Source: Aeromicrobium yanjiei
GTDB taxonomy: Bacteria > Actinomycetota > Actinomycetes > Propionibacteriales > Nocardioidaceae
NCBI RefSeq assembly: GCF_009649075.1
Contig: NZ_CP045737.1
Span: 124,001 to 188,000 of the forward strand
Reading direction: 5' to 3'
DNA: 64,000 nucleotides
The translations under genes were made by a program, and so were the position numbers. This document shows, piece after piece, positions 15,918-25,289 of this stretch (its first letter is position 1; each line of letters opens with the position of its first letter). The notes below the pieces were generated by a model, which did no database searches, was not told the origin of the DNA, and saw only the letters and a list, made by a program, of their open reading frames with translations.

Positions 15918-18286
15918 CGATCACGGGGGACGTCCTGGGGCGAGGATCCCCACGACGTCCGCGGCCGGTCGCCGACCCTGACCGTCAGGTCGCCGCCGCG
16001 GTTGAGCACCGAGGCAGGCAACCAGGAGCGGGTCCAGCTGCGCCCGTCGAGGCGGGCCGACCGGACGTATATCGCGTCAGCGGACGCCCCCGGAGCGCTG
16101 ATCATCGTGGTTGGGCCGCCGTGCCGGTTGATCCAGACCTTCGGGAACGTCGGGCTCGACAGCAGCATCTCGCCACGGCTCGGTGTCTGGGGATAGATGC
16201 CCAACGCGCTCCAGACGTACCAGGCGGACATCGTCCCGAGGTCGTCGTTGCCCGGGAGACCCGTGGGTCCGGTGCCGTAGACCCGGTCCATGTAGTCGCG
16301 CACGGTCTGCTGGGTCTTCCACGGCTGGCCGAGGGCGTTGTAGAGCCACGGGGTGTGGATGCCGGGCTCGTTGGTCGGGTCGTAGCCGCTGCGGAAGAAC
16401 TCGTCGAGACGCGCGACGGCCCGGGCGTCGCCGCCCATCAGCGCCGCCAGCCCGTGCACGTCGTGCTGCACCATCCAGGTGTACGTCGCCGAGCTGCCCT
16501 GCGCGAAGCCGAGGTCGCTCGTGGGGTCGAACGGCTCGACCCACGAGCCGTCGGCGTTGCGGGCCTGCTGGTAGCCGGCGGTCGGGGTGGCGCGCGGGTT
16601 GAACGTGTTGCGCCACCAACCGGCGCGGTCGGTGAAGCGTTGCGCCTCGCGCGTGCGCCCGAGCCGCTTGGCCCACTGCGCGAGGCCGTAGTCGGCGGCG
16701 CTGTCCTCGAGCGTCTCGGCGGCCCCGCCCCAGCAGTGGCAGGTGTCCTGCGGGGCGTAGTGCAGGCGCAGATACTCGGCGAGGTTGGGACGCATGCCGG
16801 CGCACTGGCCCGGGCAGCCGTAGTCGGACAGCCCGGCCGGGTTGGGGACGGTGGCCTGGCGCACCAGCGAGTCGAACGCCGCCTCGACCTCGAAGTTGTC
16901 GACCCCGAGGGCATTCATGCCGGCCAGCGTGGGCGCGCTCGGATCGCCCGTCATGACCCGGGTCGGCCCGTTGACATGCACCCAGCGATCCCACACGCCG
17001 CCGTTCTGCCGGGACAGGTTGAGCAACGACTGCGCGAAGTCTCCCGCGATCCGGGGCTCGAGCAGGGCCAGCAGCTGGGTGTGGGCGCGGTACTGGTCCC
17101 AGCCCGAGTAGTTGCCGTACTGCGCGCGCTGGCCACGCTTGAGGCGATGCACCTTGCGGTCCGCGCCGAGGTACGTGCCCGCGACGTCGCTGGTGATGTT
17201 GGGCTGCAGGAACGAGTGGTAGAGCGCGGTGTAGAACGTCGTGAGCTTGGGCGTGCTGCCGCCCGCGACCTCGACGCGACGCAGCTGCCGGTTCCAGGCC
17301 TTTGTGCCGGCGGCGGCGACACGGTCGACCGTGGCGCGGGGCGTGAGCTCGGCGGCGAGATTGGCCTCGGCCGCCGCAAGGCTCGTGTAGGAGATGCCGA
17401 TACGCATCGTGACCGCTCGGCGGGTGTCGAAGCCGACGTAGCCACCCGATCCGCGACCAGCCCGCTTGCTTCCCGTCTCGTAACCCTCGCCGCCGCTGGC
17501 CGACGTGGTGCCGGGTCGCAGCTGCCCGTCGACCCAGGTGCCGGTGCGGACAAACTTCTGGTCGAAGTGAGCGGTGAAGTGGAGCCGGTAGTAGGAGAAC
17601 TTGTTGCTGCCGCCGCCGTTGCCACGTCGCCCGCAGAACCCGCCGGTCAGCACCGAGCCGGAGACCGTCTGGGTCCGCGGGTCGATGCGGGTCGTGGCGT
17701 CCTCGCTGCCGTTGAGCGAGTTGGACGTGCGGAAGAGCAGGTTGGCCTGCTGGCCGCGCGGGAAGGAGAACGTCCCGATCCCCGCGCGGGTCGTCGCGGC
17801 GAAGTCCGTCTCGGCGCCGTTGGCCAGGCCGAGGGCGTACCGACCCGGCTCGGCGGTTTCGTCGGCGTGCGAGAAGTCGCTCGCGTAGGTCTGGTCCTTC
17901 GTGTCGGCGGTCGGTGAGGTGGCCACCTGCCCGACGTGCGGGAAGATCGGCACGTCGCCGGCCGCGCCCGGGTGGCAGCCGGCCCCGTTGACGTGGGTCA
18001 GGGCGAAGCCGCGTACGCGGGTCGTGTCGTACTGGTAGCCGTTGGCCGCGCCGGTGTCGGTCTGGTCGCCCTTCGTGCTGGTGGGCGACCACGAGAGCAT
18101 GCCGAACGGACGGACCGCGCCCGGGTAGGTGTTGCCGCCGTTGGCGGTGCCGATGAGCGGGTCGACGTACGAGACGAGGTCGCGGTGCGGTGCGGGCCCA
18201 CGATCGGCCGATGAAGGCGAGGCCACCGCGAACGGGACCAGCAGGCCCGCCGCCAACGCTCCGGACAGCACCATACGTACGTTCAT
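15914..18286 (-). CDS. Secreted GH92 family alpha-mannosidase
   Basis: 790-residue exported glycoside hydrolase of family 92, which removes alpha-linked mannose with calcium. A signal peptide (hydrophobic to about residue 27, SPSSA) precedes VDPLIGTANGGNTYPGAV, the family's N-terminal signature. Later family segments include YSGWDQYRAH, ENITSDV-like text near LQPNITSDVAG, GCPGQCAGMRPN and GNDDLGTMSAWYVWSALG near the C terminus. ATG at 18286 has a strong ribosome site (gggggaag); the longer open frame upstream has none. The gene is bracketed by two direct copies of the ppc 5' end, so it may have been inserted there. It would act on mannans or glycoprotein glycans outside the cell. Confidence 0.92.
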   Translation of the reverse strand: MNVRMVLSGALAAGLLVPFAVASPSSADRGPAPHRDLVSYVDPLIGTANGGNTYPGAVRPFGMLSWSPTSTKGDQTDTGAANGYQYDTTRVRGFALTHVNGAGCHPGAAGDVPIFPHVGQVATSPTADTKDQTYASDFSHADETAEPGRYALGLANGAETDFAATTRAGIGTFSFPRGQQANLLFRTSNSLNGSEDATTRIDPRTQTVSGSVLTGGFCGRRGNGGGSNKFSYYRLHFTAHFDQKFVRTGTWVDGQLRPGTTSASGGEGYETGSKRAGRGSGGYVGFDTRRAVTMRIGISYTSLAAAEANLAAELTPRATVDRVAAAGTKAWNRQLRRVEVAGGSTPKLTTFYTALYHSFLQPNITSDVAGTYLGADRKVHRLKRGQRAQYGNYSGWDQYRAHTQLLALLEPRIAGDFAQSLLNLSRQNGGVWDRWVHVNGPTRVMTGDPSAPTLAGMNALGVDNFEVEAAFDSLVRQATVPNPAGLSDYGCPGQCAGMRPNLAEYLRLHYAPQDTCHCWGGAAETLEDSAADYGLAQWAKRLGRTREAQRFTDRAGWWRNTFNPRATPTAGYQQARNADGSWVEPFDPTSDLGFAQGSSATYTWMVQHDVHGLAALMGGDARAVARLDEFFRSGYDPTNEPGIHTPWLYNALGQPWKTQQTVRDYMDRVYGTGPTGLPGNDDLGTMSAWYVWSALGIYPQTPSRGEMLLSSPTFPKVWINRHGGPTTMISAPGASADAIYVRSARLDGRSWTRSWLPASVLNRGGDLTVRVGDRPRTSWGSSPQDVPRDR

Positions 18287-18432
18287 CGTCTTCCCCCCAG
18301 AAGTCGTGGCCTCGTGGCCCAGATGAATTGTGCGCACGTCGAGGTGACGAAAGGAAGGGTCCGTGCGTCTTGGAGGGTGAACAGCAGGCGTCAGATCATC
18401 TGCCGGCAACATTCACCCGGCAGACTGGGGCC

Positions 18433-21249
18433 GTGACCTCAACGAGCCGCTTGACCACCGAGGAGATCCTCGCCTCCGACCGCCGCCAGCCCGATCCGGC
18501 GCTGTTCGGTGGAGGAGTGGCGTCCGACGCCGAGCACGCCGCGCTGCGTGCGTCGGTGCGTCAGCTGACCACCCTGCTGGGCGAGGCCCTGACCCGCCAC
18601 GAGGGCGCCGAGCTGCTGGCCCTCGTCGAGAAGGTGCGCCGCCTCGCGCGACAGCCCGACGACGCCGAGCTGCGGGACGTCCTCGACGAGATCGACCCGC
18701 GGACGGCGGTCGTGCTCGCGCGGGCGTTCACGGCGTACTTCCAGCTCGTCAACACCACCGAGCAGCTGCACCGCTGGCAGGAGCTCGCGGCGGACGCCGA
18801 AGGCCCGCTGTCGGCGACGATCGGCCGCATCGGCGACGCCCTCGAGGAGGGCAGGATCTCGCGCGAGACGCTGACCGAGGTGCTGGAGCGCCTGGAGTAC
18901 CGCCCGGTGTTCACGGCCCACCCGACCGAGGCCAGCCGTCGCAGCGTGCTGCGGCTGCTGCGCAAGATCGCCGAGACGATCCGCGCGATGGAAGACCCGC
19001 GCCGCGCCCCCGCCCGGGTGCAGGCCGACGACCGCCGCCTCGCCGAGCTGGTCGACCTGCTGTGGCAGACCGACGAGCTGCGCGTCGTGCGCCCCGAGCC
19101 CAAGGACGAGGCCCGGACGTCGGTCTACTACCTGCGCTCGATCGCCTCCGAGGTCGTCCCCGACCTGCTCGCCGAGCTCGATCGCCAGCTCGGCCGCCTC
19201 GACGTGGCCCTGCCGACCACGGCCCGGCCGTTGCGTTTCGGCACCTGGGCCGGCGGCGACCGCGACGGCAACCCCAACGTGACCCCCGCGGTGACGCTGG
19301 ACATCCTGCACCTGCAGCACACCTCGGGTCTCGCCGAGCTGATCGGCATGGTCGACGAGATCCTCACCGAGATGACCGCGTCCACGCGGATCGTCACCGC
19401 GTCGGACGCCCTGCGCGAGAGCCTCGAGGCCGACGCCCACGCGCTGCCCATCACGTGGGAGTCGATCCGTCGCCTCAACGCCGACGAGCCCTACCGGCTC
19501 AAGCTGAGCTTCGTGCGCGTACGTCTGTTGCGTGCGCGCGAGCGCCTGGTCAACGGCACCCCGCACGAGCCGGGCCGCGACTACCTGACGTTCGACGAGC
19601 TCGTCGCCGACCTGCAGCTGGTGCGCGACTCGATGCTCGCGGCGGGTGACGAGCTGACCGGCAACGGCGCGATCCTGCGCCTCATCCGCACCGCCGTCGC
19701 ATTCGGCGCCGGGCTCGCCACGATGGACGTCCGCGAGCACAGCGACAAGCACCACGCGGCCCTCGCCGAGCTCTACGGGCGCATCGGGGAGGTCGACTAC
19801 GCGGCGCTCGAGCGTCCCGAGCGCATCGAGGTGCTGTCGCGCGAGATGGCCTCGGTCCGTCCGCTCACCGGTCTCGCGGGCGGCGGCTCCGGGCCGGCCG
19901 CGACCGCGTCGCTCAGCCTGCTCGGCGTCATCCGCGACGCCCTCGACACGTACGGTCCGGAGGTCATCGAGACGTACATCGTGTCGATGACGCACGACGT
20001 CGACGACCTGTTCGCGGTCGTGGTGCTGGCCCGCGAGGTCGGGCTCGTCGACCTGGTCGGGGACGAGGTGACGGCGCGCATCGGCTTCGCCCCGCTGTTC
20101 GAGACCGTCGCCGAGCTGGAGGCGGCCGGCCCGCTGCTCGAGGCGCTGCTGGGCGATCCGACGTACCGGCGCATCGTCGCGGCCCGCGGCGACGTGCAGG
20201 AGATCATGCTGGGCTACTCCGACTCGTCCAAGGACGCGGGCATCGCGGCGTCGCAGTGGCAGGTCCACCGGGCCCAGCGGGCGCTGCGTGACATCGCGCG
20301 GGCGCACGGCGTCACGCTGCGCCTGTTCCACGGACGCGGTGGGTCGACCGGACGCGGCGGCGGCCCGACCGCCGAGGCGATCATGTCGCAGCCGTACGGC
20401 AGCCTCGACGGGCCGATCAAGATCACCGAGCAGGGCGAGGTCATCTCCGACAAGTACTCGCTCCCGGGGCTCGGCCGGCAGAATCTCGAGGCGGCGCTCG
20501 CCGCGGTGCTCGAGGCGTCCGTGCTGCACCGCACGTCGCTGCTGCCGACCGACGTCCTCGACGGCTGGAACGGCACGATGGACCTGGTCGCCGAGCAGGG
20601 CAAGCAGGCGTACCGGGCGCTGGTGCGCGACGAGGCGCTGGTCCCGTTCTTCGTCTCCGCCACGCCCGTCGACGAGCTGGGCAAGATGAACATCGGCTCC
20701 CGGCCGGCCAAGCGTCCCGGCGGCGCGGGCGGCCTCGACGACCTGCGCGCGATCCCGTGGGTGTTCGGCTGGACCCAGTCGCGGATCATCCTTCCCGGCT
20801 GGTTCGGCGTCGGCTCGGGCCTCGCGGCAGCGTTCGAGGACGGCCGCGGCGAGACGCTGCAGGAGATGTACGGCTCGTGGGCGTTCTTCCGGACGTTCGT
20901 GTCGAACGTGCAGATGACGCTGGCCAAGACCGACCTCGACATCGCCGCGGAGTACGTCCAGGCGCTCGTGCCGCAGGACTCCCGGGCGATCTTCGACACC
21001 ATCCGGCGCGAGCACGAGCTCGCGGTCGAGCAGGTGCTGCGGGTGACCGGCCACGGCTCGCTGCTCGAGTCGGCGCCGGTCCTGCAACGGACGCTCGAGC
21101 TGCGCGACTTCTATCTCGCGCCGCTGCACGCGCTGCAGGTCTCGCTGCTGCGCCAGGTGCGGGCGGTCGACGAGCCCGACGACGACCTGCAGCGGGCCCT
21201 GCTGCTGACCATCAACGGCATCTCCGCGGGTCTGCGCAACACCGGGTAG
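18433..21249 (+). CDS. ppc: Phosphoenolpyruvate carboxylase
   Basis: 938-residue PEPC that makes oxaloacetate from PEP and bicarbonate. Catalytic His163 in FTAHPTEASRRS, the Lys motif GYSDSSKDAGIAASQWQ, the glycine loop FHGRGGSTGRGGGPT and the C-terminal RNTG are intact. GTG at 18433 is chosen because upstream in-frame sequence is intergenic and the family begins near EEILASDRR. It faces away from GH92. With pckG nearby it controls the PEP/oxaloacetate node. Confidence 0.96.
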   Translation: MTSTSRLTTEEILASDRRQPDPALFGGGVASDAEHAALRASVRQLTTLLGEALTRHEGAELLALVEKVRRLARQPDDAELRDVLDEIDPRTAVVLARAFTAYFQLVNTTEQLHRWQELAADAEGPLSATIGRIGDALEEGRISRETLTEVLERLEYRPVFTAHPTEASRRSVLRLLRKIAETIRAMEDPRRAPARVQADDRRLAELVDLLWQTDELRVVRPEPKDEARTSVYYLRSIASEVVPDLLAELDRQLGRLDVALPTTARPLRFGTWAGGDRDGNPNVTPAVTLDILHLQHTSGLAELIGMVDEILTEMTASTRIVTASDALRESLEADAHALPITWESIRRLNADEPYRLKLSFVRVRLLRARERLVNGTPHEPGRDYLTFDELVADLQLVRDSMLAAGDELTGNGAILRLIRTAVAFGAGLATMDVREHSDKHHAALAELYGRIGEVDYAALERPERIEVLSREMASVRPLTGLAGGGSGPAATASLSLLGVIRDALDTYGPEVIETYIVSMTHDVDDLFAVVVLAREVGLVDLVGDEVTARIGFAPLFETVAELEAAGPLLEALLGDPTYRRIVAARGDVQEIMLGYSDSSKDAGIAASQWQVHRAQRALRDIARAHGVTLRLFHGRGGSTGRGGGPTAEAIMSQPYGSLDGPIKITEQGEVISDKYSLPGLGRQNLEAALAAVLEASVLHRTSLLPTDVLDGWNGTMDLVAEQGKQAYRALVRDEALVPFFVSATPVDELGKMNIGSRPAKRPGGAGGLDDLRAIPWVFGWTQSRIILPGWFGVGSGLAAAFEDGRGETLQEMYGSWAFFRTFVSNVQMTLAKTDLDIAAEYVQALVPQDSRAIFDTIRREHELAVEQVLRVTGHGSLLESAPVLQRTLELRDFYLAPLHALQVSLLRQVRAVDEPDDDLQRALLLTINGISAGLRNTG

Positions 21250-21311
21250 GCGCGGACCGGCTGCCGATCGATAGGTTGCGGGTGCCCGGTCACCCCACCA
21301 CGAGGAGCAGC

Positions 21312-22238
21312 ATGCGCGCGATCACCCAGACACGGTTCGGCGGGACCGAGGTCCTCGAGCAGGTCACGGTGCCCGACCCCGAGCCGGCGGCCGGCGAGGT
21401 GCTGGTCCGCACCGGGGCCATCGGCGTCAACCCGTTGGACGTCGCGGTGCGCGAGGGCTGGTACCCGATGATCGGCGAGCCGCCGTTCACCCTCGGCTGG
21501 GACGTCGCCGGGACGGTCGAGGCGCTCGGCGAGGGGGTGACCGACTTCGCCGTCGGCGACCGCGTCTTCGGCATGCCGCGTCTGCCCGGAGCGGGCAACG
21601 CGTACGCCGAGAAGGTCGTCGTCCCCGCCACGGACCTCCTGGCGACCCCGGACTCGCTCGACGACGTCCACGCCGCTGCGCTCCCGCTCGTCGCCCTCAC
21701 GGCGTACCGCTCGATCGTCGAGGTCGCCGGTCTCCAGCCGGGGCAGCGCGTGCTGGTGCAGGCGGCCGGCGGAGGCGTCGGCCACGTGGCGGTGCAGCTC
21801 GCGAAGGCGCTGGGTGCCGAGGTCGTCGCGACGGCCAGCGCCGGCAAGGTCGACTTCGTCCGCGGACTGGGTGCGGACCAGGTCATCGACTATCGGGAGC
21901 AGGACTTCACGACGCTGCTGTCCGATCTCGACCTCGTGATCGACCCGTTCGGCGGTGAGAGCGTCGAGCGCTCGCTGGCAGTCGTCAGGGACGGCGGCGT
22001 CGTCGCGTCGCTGCTCGACGTCCGCGAGGAGGACGTCGTCGCGGCCAAGGAGCGCGGGGTGGTGCTCAACCGCATCCGGATCGTGCCCAGTCGTACGGCG
22101 CTGCAGGCCTTCGTCGACCTGATCGACTCGGGCCGCCTCGCGGTGCACGTCGCCGGCACGTTCGCGCTGGACCAGGCGGGCGCCGCACACGACGAGCTCG
22201 GCCGCGGTGTCGCCGGCAAGCTCGTCCTGATCCCCTGA
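21312..22238 (+). CDS. NADPH:quinone reductase-like zinc-independent oxidoreductase
   Basis: 308-residue medium-chain reductase. N-terminal GroES-like fold (GVNPLDVAVREGWYP), then a Rossmann domain with VLVQAAGGGVGHVAVQLAK. The structural-zinc cysteines of alcohol dehydrogenases are missing, as in quinone reductases. ATG at 21312 follows an acgaggagcagc ribosome site; in-frame sequence upstream overlaps ppc. Probably its own transcript, ended by the hairpin at 22246. Substrate unknown. Confidence 0.88.
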   Translation: MRAITQTRFGGTEVLEQVTVPDPEPAAGEVLVRTGAIGVNPLDVAVREGWYPMIGEPPFTLGWDVAGTVEALGEGVTDFAVGDRVFGMPRLPGAGNAYAEKVVVPATDLLATPDSLDDVHAAALPLVALTAYRSIVEVAGLQPGQRVLVQAAGGGVGHVAVQLAKALGAEVVATASAGKVDFVRGLGADQVIDYREQDFTTLLSDLDLVIDPFGGESVERSLAVVRDGGVVASLLDVREEDVVAAKERGVVLNRIRIVPSRTALQAFVDLIDSGRLAVHVAGTFALDQAGAAHDELGRGVAGKLVLIP

Positions 22239-22245
22239 CCCCGCC

Positions 22246-22273
22246 GGGCGCCGCCCTCGAGGGGGCGCCCAGC
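22246..22273. terminator. Hairpin terminator between converging genes
   Basis: GC-rich inverted repeat just after the oxidoreductase stop, stem built from GGGCGCC and CCC with their complements around a TCGA loop. It lies between converging ends at 22238 and 22290 and can serve both. Confidence 0.65.
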
Positions 22274-22289
22274 GGGACCTGTGTGGGGG

Positions 22290-24212
22290 CTACTTCTTGT
22301 AGGACAGGTTCAGGAAGAAGCTGCCGCGGGTGACGGCCGGCGTGGAGACCTTCGTGCCTGAGACCTTCGAGGTGCCGTTGGAGTTGGTGTAGTACTGCTC
22401 ACCGATCAGGCGGTCGTTGCGAGGCTGCGCCTTGAGTGCGGCCAGCACCTCGGGCAGGGTCGCCGCGGGGGAGTCGCTCTCGAAGTAGTACTCCTCCTCG
22501 TCCTCCTCGTCCATGACGATCGTGAACTCCTCGTCGCTGCCCTCGTTCAGCGGGAAGTAGCTCTGCCCGCCCGAGATCGCCGCGACGCCGGTGCCGACGG
22601 CCCACTTGTTGACCTTGAGGTCCAGACGCGTGACCAGCGGCTTGGCGACCGAGTCCGGGCTCGCCGGACGCAGCGTCGCGCGTACCGGCAGGGTGCGGCC
22701 GCGCTTGGCCGAGACCTTCTTGCCGCTCTTGACCGTGACCCACGTGTTGACGGTCTTCTTGCCGACCTTGGTGCTCTTGCGGTACTCGACCTTCGCGATG
22801 CGCAGGGCGTTGTAGTCGGGCTTGAGCTCGTTGTCGATCGTGACCGAGTTGATCGTGATCTTCTGGTCCGAGGCGGTCTGCAGGAACTCGACGTCGCTCG
22901 CGACGTCGAACGGCATCTGCTCGGCCAGGAACGAGTCGTACGAGATGCGCTGCGTCCGGGTGAAGGTCGCGCGCTTGCCGCCCCGGGGGGTGTAGTCGAT
23001 GGTCCACGAGGCGATCGCCTCGCCACCGTTCACGTACGCGTCGAGGCCGTCCAGGATGTCGTTGTAGACCTGCGAGGCGACGGCCGTCGGCAGCGCCTGC
23101 GCGGCCGAGACGTGGCTGACGGCCTGCGTGCTCCTGCCCGCGAGGGTGGTGTTGGTCGTGACGGTCGTCTCCTGCGGGAGCTTGCCGAGCACGCCCAGGA
23201 TGCCGCTCAGACGGTCCTGGGTGATCTGGCCGAGCGGGGTCGTGTCGATGTTGGCCATCTTGAACGACGAGTCGGCCGAGTCCTCCTGGATCAGCGCGGC
23301 GGACGCGGCGTGGAACGTGCCGGTGGCCTTGTCGCCGTCGAAGTTGTCGGGGTGGCCGAACGCGAAGACCTTCGTGCCGCAGATGGCGGTGATGGTGCCC
23401 ACGGAGGCGAAGGTGACGTCGCCACGCGACCACGCCGCGGCGATGTTGCCGCCCGGGACGATCGCGGTGGCCGGATCGAGCTCGGTCGTGGTGGCACCGG
23501 GGACGAACTTGGGCAGCGCCGAGCCGTACTTCTTCTTGAGCTGGCGCGACTTCTTGGTGAAGCTGTTGGCCGCGGAGGCGGGGGTGCCGACCGAGACGCG
23601 CGGCACGGTGAGGTGCGGCAGGGTCTTGGGCACCGAGGCGTCGTCGGACGTCGTGCGGGTCGTCGCGGCGATGCGCTTGCCGGCGGACGCGCTGATCGTG
23701 ACCTTGCGGGCCGCGGGTGCCGCCGCCGGGGTGCCCTCGATGCTGAGGATGTCCTTGGCGGGGGTGACGCCGGCGATGACGCTGGGGCCGTAGCTGAAGC
23801 CGTACGCGACGGCGCCGATCAGGTTGTCGTCCTGGTCGTAGACGGGCGAGCCGGACATGCCGGCCCAGATGCCAGCGTCGACGTTGACGTTGCCGTCCTT
23901 GTCGGTCTTGGTGATGCGCGAGCCCTCCATCTGGAACAAGAGGATGTCCTTGCCGCGGCCCGCGCCGTTGTCGAGGCGATCGACGTACGTGCCGGTGAAC
24001 GCCTCGGGCGTGACGCCGCGAGTCGTCGTGAGGCCGCGGACGGCCTGGCCCGCGGTGAGGTCTCCGGTCCAGACGGGGGTGCCGACGCAGAGGTCGGTGT
24101 TGACGTCCTCGGGCGCGGCCTGGGCTCCGGTCGCCGAGGCGACGATGCCCGCTGCGACCAGTGCGAGGGTGGATGTGGCACTGGCGGCGACGCGCAGCGG
24201 ACGTGATGCCAT
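22290..24212 (-). CDS. Secreted SpoIVB-type (S55) serine peptidase domain protein
   Basis: 640-residue exported protein. The signal peptide ends near AQA (residue 32). The segment GIWAGMSGSPVYDQDDNLIGAV carries the S55/SpoIVB nucleophile motif GMSGSP (Ser about 120) followed by the usual glycine-rich strand. A C-terminal Lys-rich beta-type region (about 470-560) is followed by an acidic stretch (MDEEDEEEYYFE). In spore formers SpoIVB starts a sigma cascade; actinobacteria without endospores carry secreted relatives of unknown role. The other catalytic residues were not assigned. Single gene, promoter in 24213-24350. Confidence 0.82.
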   Translation of the reverse strand: MASRPLRVAASATSTLALVAAGIVASATGAQAAPEDVNTDLCVGTPVWTGDLTAGQAVRGLTTTRGVTPEAFTGTYVDRLDNGAGRGKDILLFQMEGSRITKTDKDGNVNVDAGIWAGMSGSPVYDQDDNLIGAVAYGFSYGPSVIAGVTPAKDILSIEGTPAAAPAARKVTISASAGKRIAATTRTTSDDASVPKTLPHLTVPRVSVGTPASAANSFTKKSRQLKKKYGSALPKFVPGATTTELDPATAIVPGGNIAAAWSRGDVTFASVGTITAICGTKVFAFGHPDNFDGDKATGTFHAASAALIQEDSADSSFKMANIDTTPLGQITQDRLSGILGVLGKLPQETTVTTNTTLAGRSTQAVSHVSAAQALPTAVASQVYNDILDGLDAYVNGGEAIASWTIDYTPRGGKRATFTRTQRISYDSFLAEQMPFDVASDVEFLQTASDQKITINSVTIDNELKPDYNALRIAKVEYRKSTKVGKKTVNTWVTVKSGKKVSAKRGRTLPVRATLRPASPDSVAKPLVTRLDLKVNKWAVGTGVAAISGGQSYFPLNEGSDEEFTIVMDEEDEEEYYFESDSPAATLPEVLAALKAQPRNDRLIGEQYYTNSNGTSKVSGTKVSTPAVTRGSFFLNLSYKK

Positions 24213-24352
24213 GAGTTGGTCTCCCGATGGGTAAGTGATGACGCATCACCTTATGGCTCCGGGCGGCATCGCAGGGAGGATTCGAAGGACGGGTCCCCGG
24301 ATTTTATCTTCGGGCAGGGGCACGATAGGATCGGCAAGGCCCTTCGGGGTGT

Positions 24353-24425
24353 GCGCCCGTAGCTCAACGGATAGAGCATCTGACTACGGATCAGAAGGTT
24401 AGGGGTTCGAATCCCTTCGGGCGCG
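24353..24425 (+). tRNA. tRNA-Arg (anticodon ACG)
   Basis: 73-nt cloverleaf: acceptor GCGCCCG pairs with CGGGCGC (24418-24424) with discriminator G; D arm GCTCAACGGATAGAGC; anticodon stem TCTGA/TCAGA with loop CTACGGA, so anticodon ACG, read as ICG after A34 deamination; T arm with GGTTCGAATCC. CCA is not encoded. TadA, whose substrate this tRNA is, is also in the window (54009). Confidence 0.96.
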
Positions 24426-24435
24426 CAAGTGGTGC

Positions 24436-24470
24436 AAGGCCCCGCGATCCTCACCGGATCGCGGGGCCTT
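24436..24470 (+). terminator. Terminator of tRNA-Arg
   Basis: Perfect 15-bp stem (24436-24450 with 24456-24470) around a TCACC loop, ending in a T-rich run (ttctc). It starts 10 nt after the tRNA. Confidence 0.9.
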
Positions 24471-24477
24471 TCTCATG

Positions 24478-24664
24478 CGGTGCGTATGCCACCTTCCGGT
24501 CGTCGGGCGGTGCGTACGCCACTTTCCGGCCGTCGGGCGGTGCGTACGCCACTTTCCGGCCGTCGGGCGGTGCGTACGCCACCGTATGAGCCCCAATTTG
24601 CCGTCATTCGGTGGCGTAAGCACCGCCTGGACGGCATTCGGTGGCGTAAGCACCTCCCGGATGG
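24478..24664. repeat. Mini-array B: 30-bp units, four forward and two inverted
   Basis: Three full 30-bp forward units (24478, 24508, 24538) and a partial fourth (24568-24583) with core CGGTGCGTACGCCAC. Two inverted units follow, also at 30-bp spacing (24605 and 24635), with core GGTGGCGTAAGCACC. Forward and inverted copies can pair in many registers. This fills most of the 24471-24825 gap; the rest (24665-24825) holds a possible short minus-strand ORF. The core resembles that of array D at 38518. Confidence 0.88.
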
Positions 24665-24827
24665 GAGACGCGTACTTCGCGCTGACGAGGGACCGCATCA
24701 CCGGGACGCCGTCCCAGCGGTCGTCGTAGGTCTCGGGAGGGATCGCGGCGTCCCAGCGATCGGCGAACGCCAGCAGGTCGGACGACCGTGCGATTAGCGT
24801 GGCCCGCTGCGGGAACACGGAGGCCAT
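24665..24827 (-). other. Possible minus-strand gene start running into array B
   Basis: A minus-strand frame starting at ATG 24827 reads about 54 residues with strong GC at third positions and a protein-like composition (FADRWDAAIPPETYDDRWDG), then runs in frame through the 30-bp units, the terminator and the antisense of the tRNA to 24399. Its ATG shares the CATG at 24825-24828 with the start of the plus-strand gene. No ribosome site is seen. It could be a truncated gene whose 3' end was replaced by the array. No family is recognised. Confidence 0.25.
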
Positions 24828-25083
24828 GACTGAACCGCAGAGCATCACCGCCGACCATGTCCGTTCCCTCCTCGCCGCCGGCTCTGGCGCGACGATCGGG
24901 TTGATCGAGGGGCGCGTCGAGGTGATCAGCGCCGAGCAGGCGGGCACCGACGACTACGCGGGCGCCCTGGAGGTCGTGGCGCACGACGATCTCGTCGACC
25001 AGATCGGCGAGGACGCGAGCGACGAGCGGCTCGCCGCCGAAGCGGAGGCGCTCACGATCCAGGTCCAGCAGATCGGCGGCTGA
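24826..25083 (+). CDS. Small hypothetical protein (85 aa)
   Basis: 85-residue acidic protein with no recognised domain; it begins TEPQSITADHVRSLLAAG and ends QVQQIGG. ATG at 24826 follows a good ribosome site (cggaggcc), which is why this start is preferred over the upstream ATG at 24799. Composition suggests a soluble alpha/beta protein. Followed by array C. Confidence 0.6.
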   Translation: MTEPQSITADHVRSLLAAGSGATIGLIEGRVEVISAEQAGTDDYAGALEVVAHDDLVDQIGEDASDERLAAEAEALTIQVQQIGG

Positions 25084-25094
25084 CCGCCCGGGGG

Positions 25095-25275
25095 GACCGA
25101 TCTTTCGGCGTTCGTGCTGCTGGGACGGCCGGAACGCCGAGAGATCCGTGAGGTCCGGGCCGACCTGACGACGTACGTGCTGCCAGGGCAGCCGAAACGC
25201 AGAAAGATCGGTCGCCACAGCCGAAATGCAGAAAGATCGGTCGCCACAGCCGAAACGCAGAAAGATCGGTCGAAG
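25095..25275. repeat. Mini-array C: one forward and four inverted 29-bp-type units
   Basis: A forward element (25095-25113, GACCGATCTTTC core) faces a degenerate inverted copy (25128-25149) and three tandem 29-bp inverted units (25189, 25218, 25247) with core GCAGAAAGATCGGTCG. A 35-bp direct repeat also links 25113 onward with 25176 onward. It lies between the converging ends of the 85-residue gene and pckG. The 29-bp period excludes a repeated peptide. Confidence 0.85.
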
Positions 25276-25289
25276 GCGGGGGACGGCGA

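Noticed and set aside
24251-24454. Minus-strand ORF over the tRNA reading GIRTPNLLIRS
   Set aside because: This peptide is the well-known false protein read from the antisense of tRNA genes.
24478-25275. Tandem 29-30 bp units resembling a CRISPR array
   Set aside because: Units are contiguous with no unique spacers, include inverted copies, and no cas gene is present.
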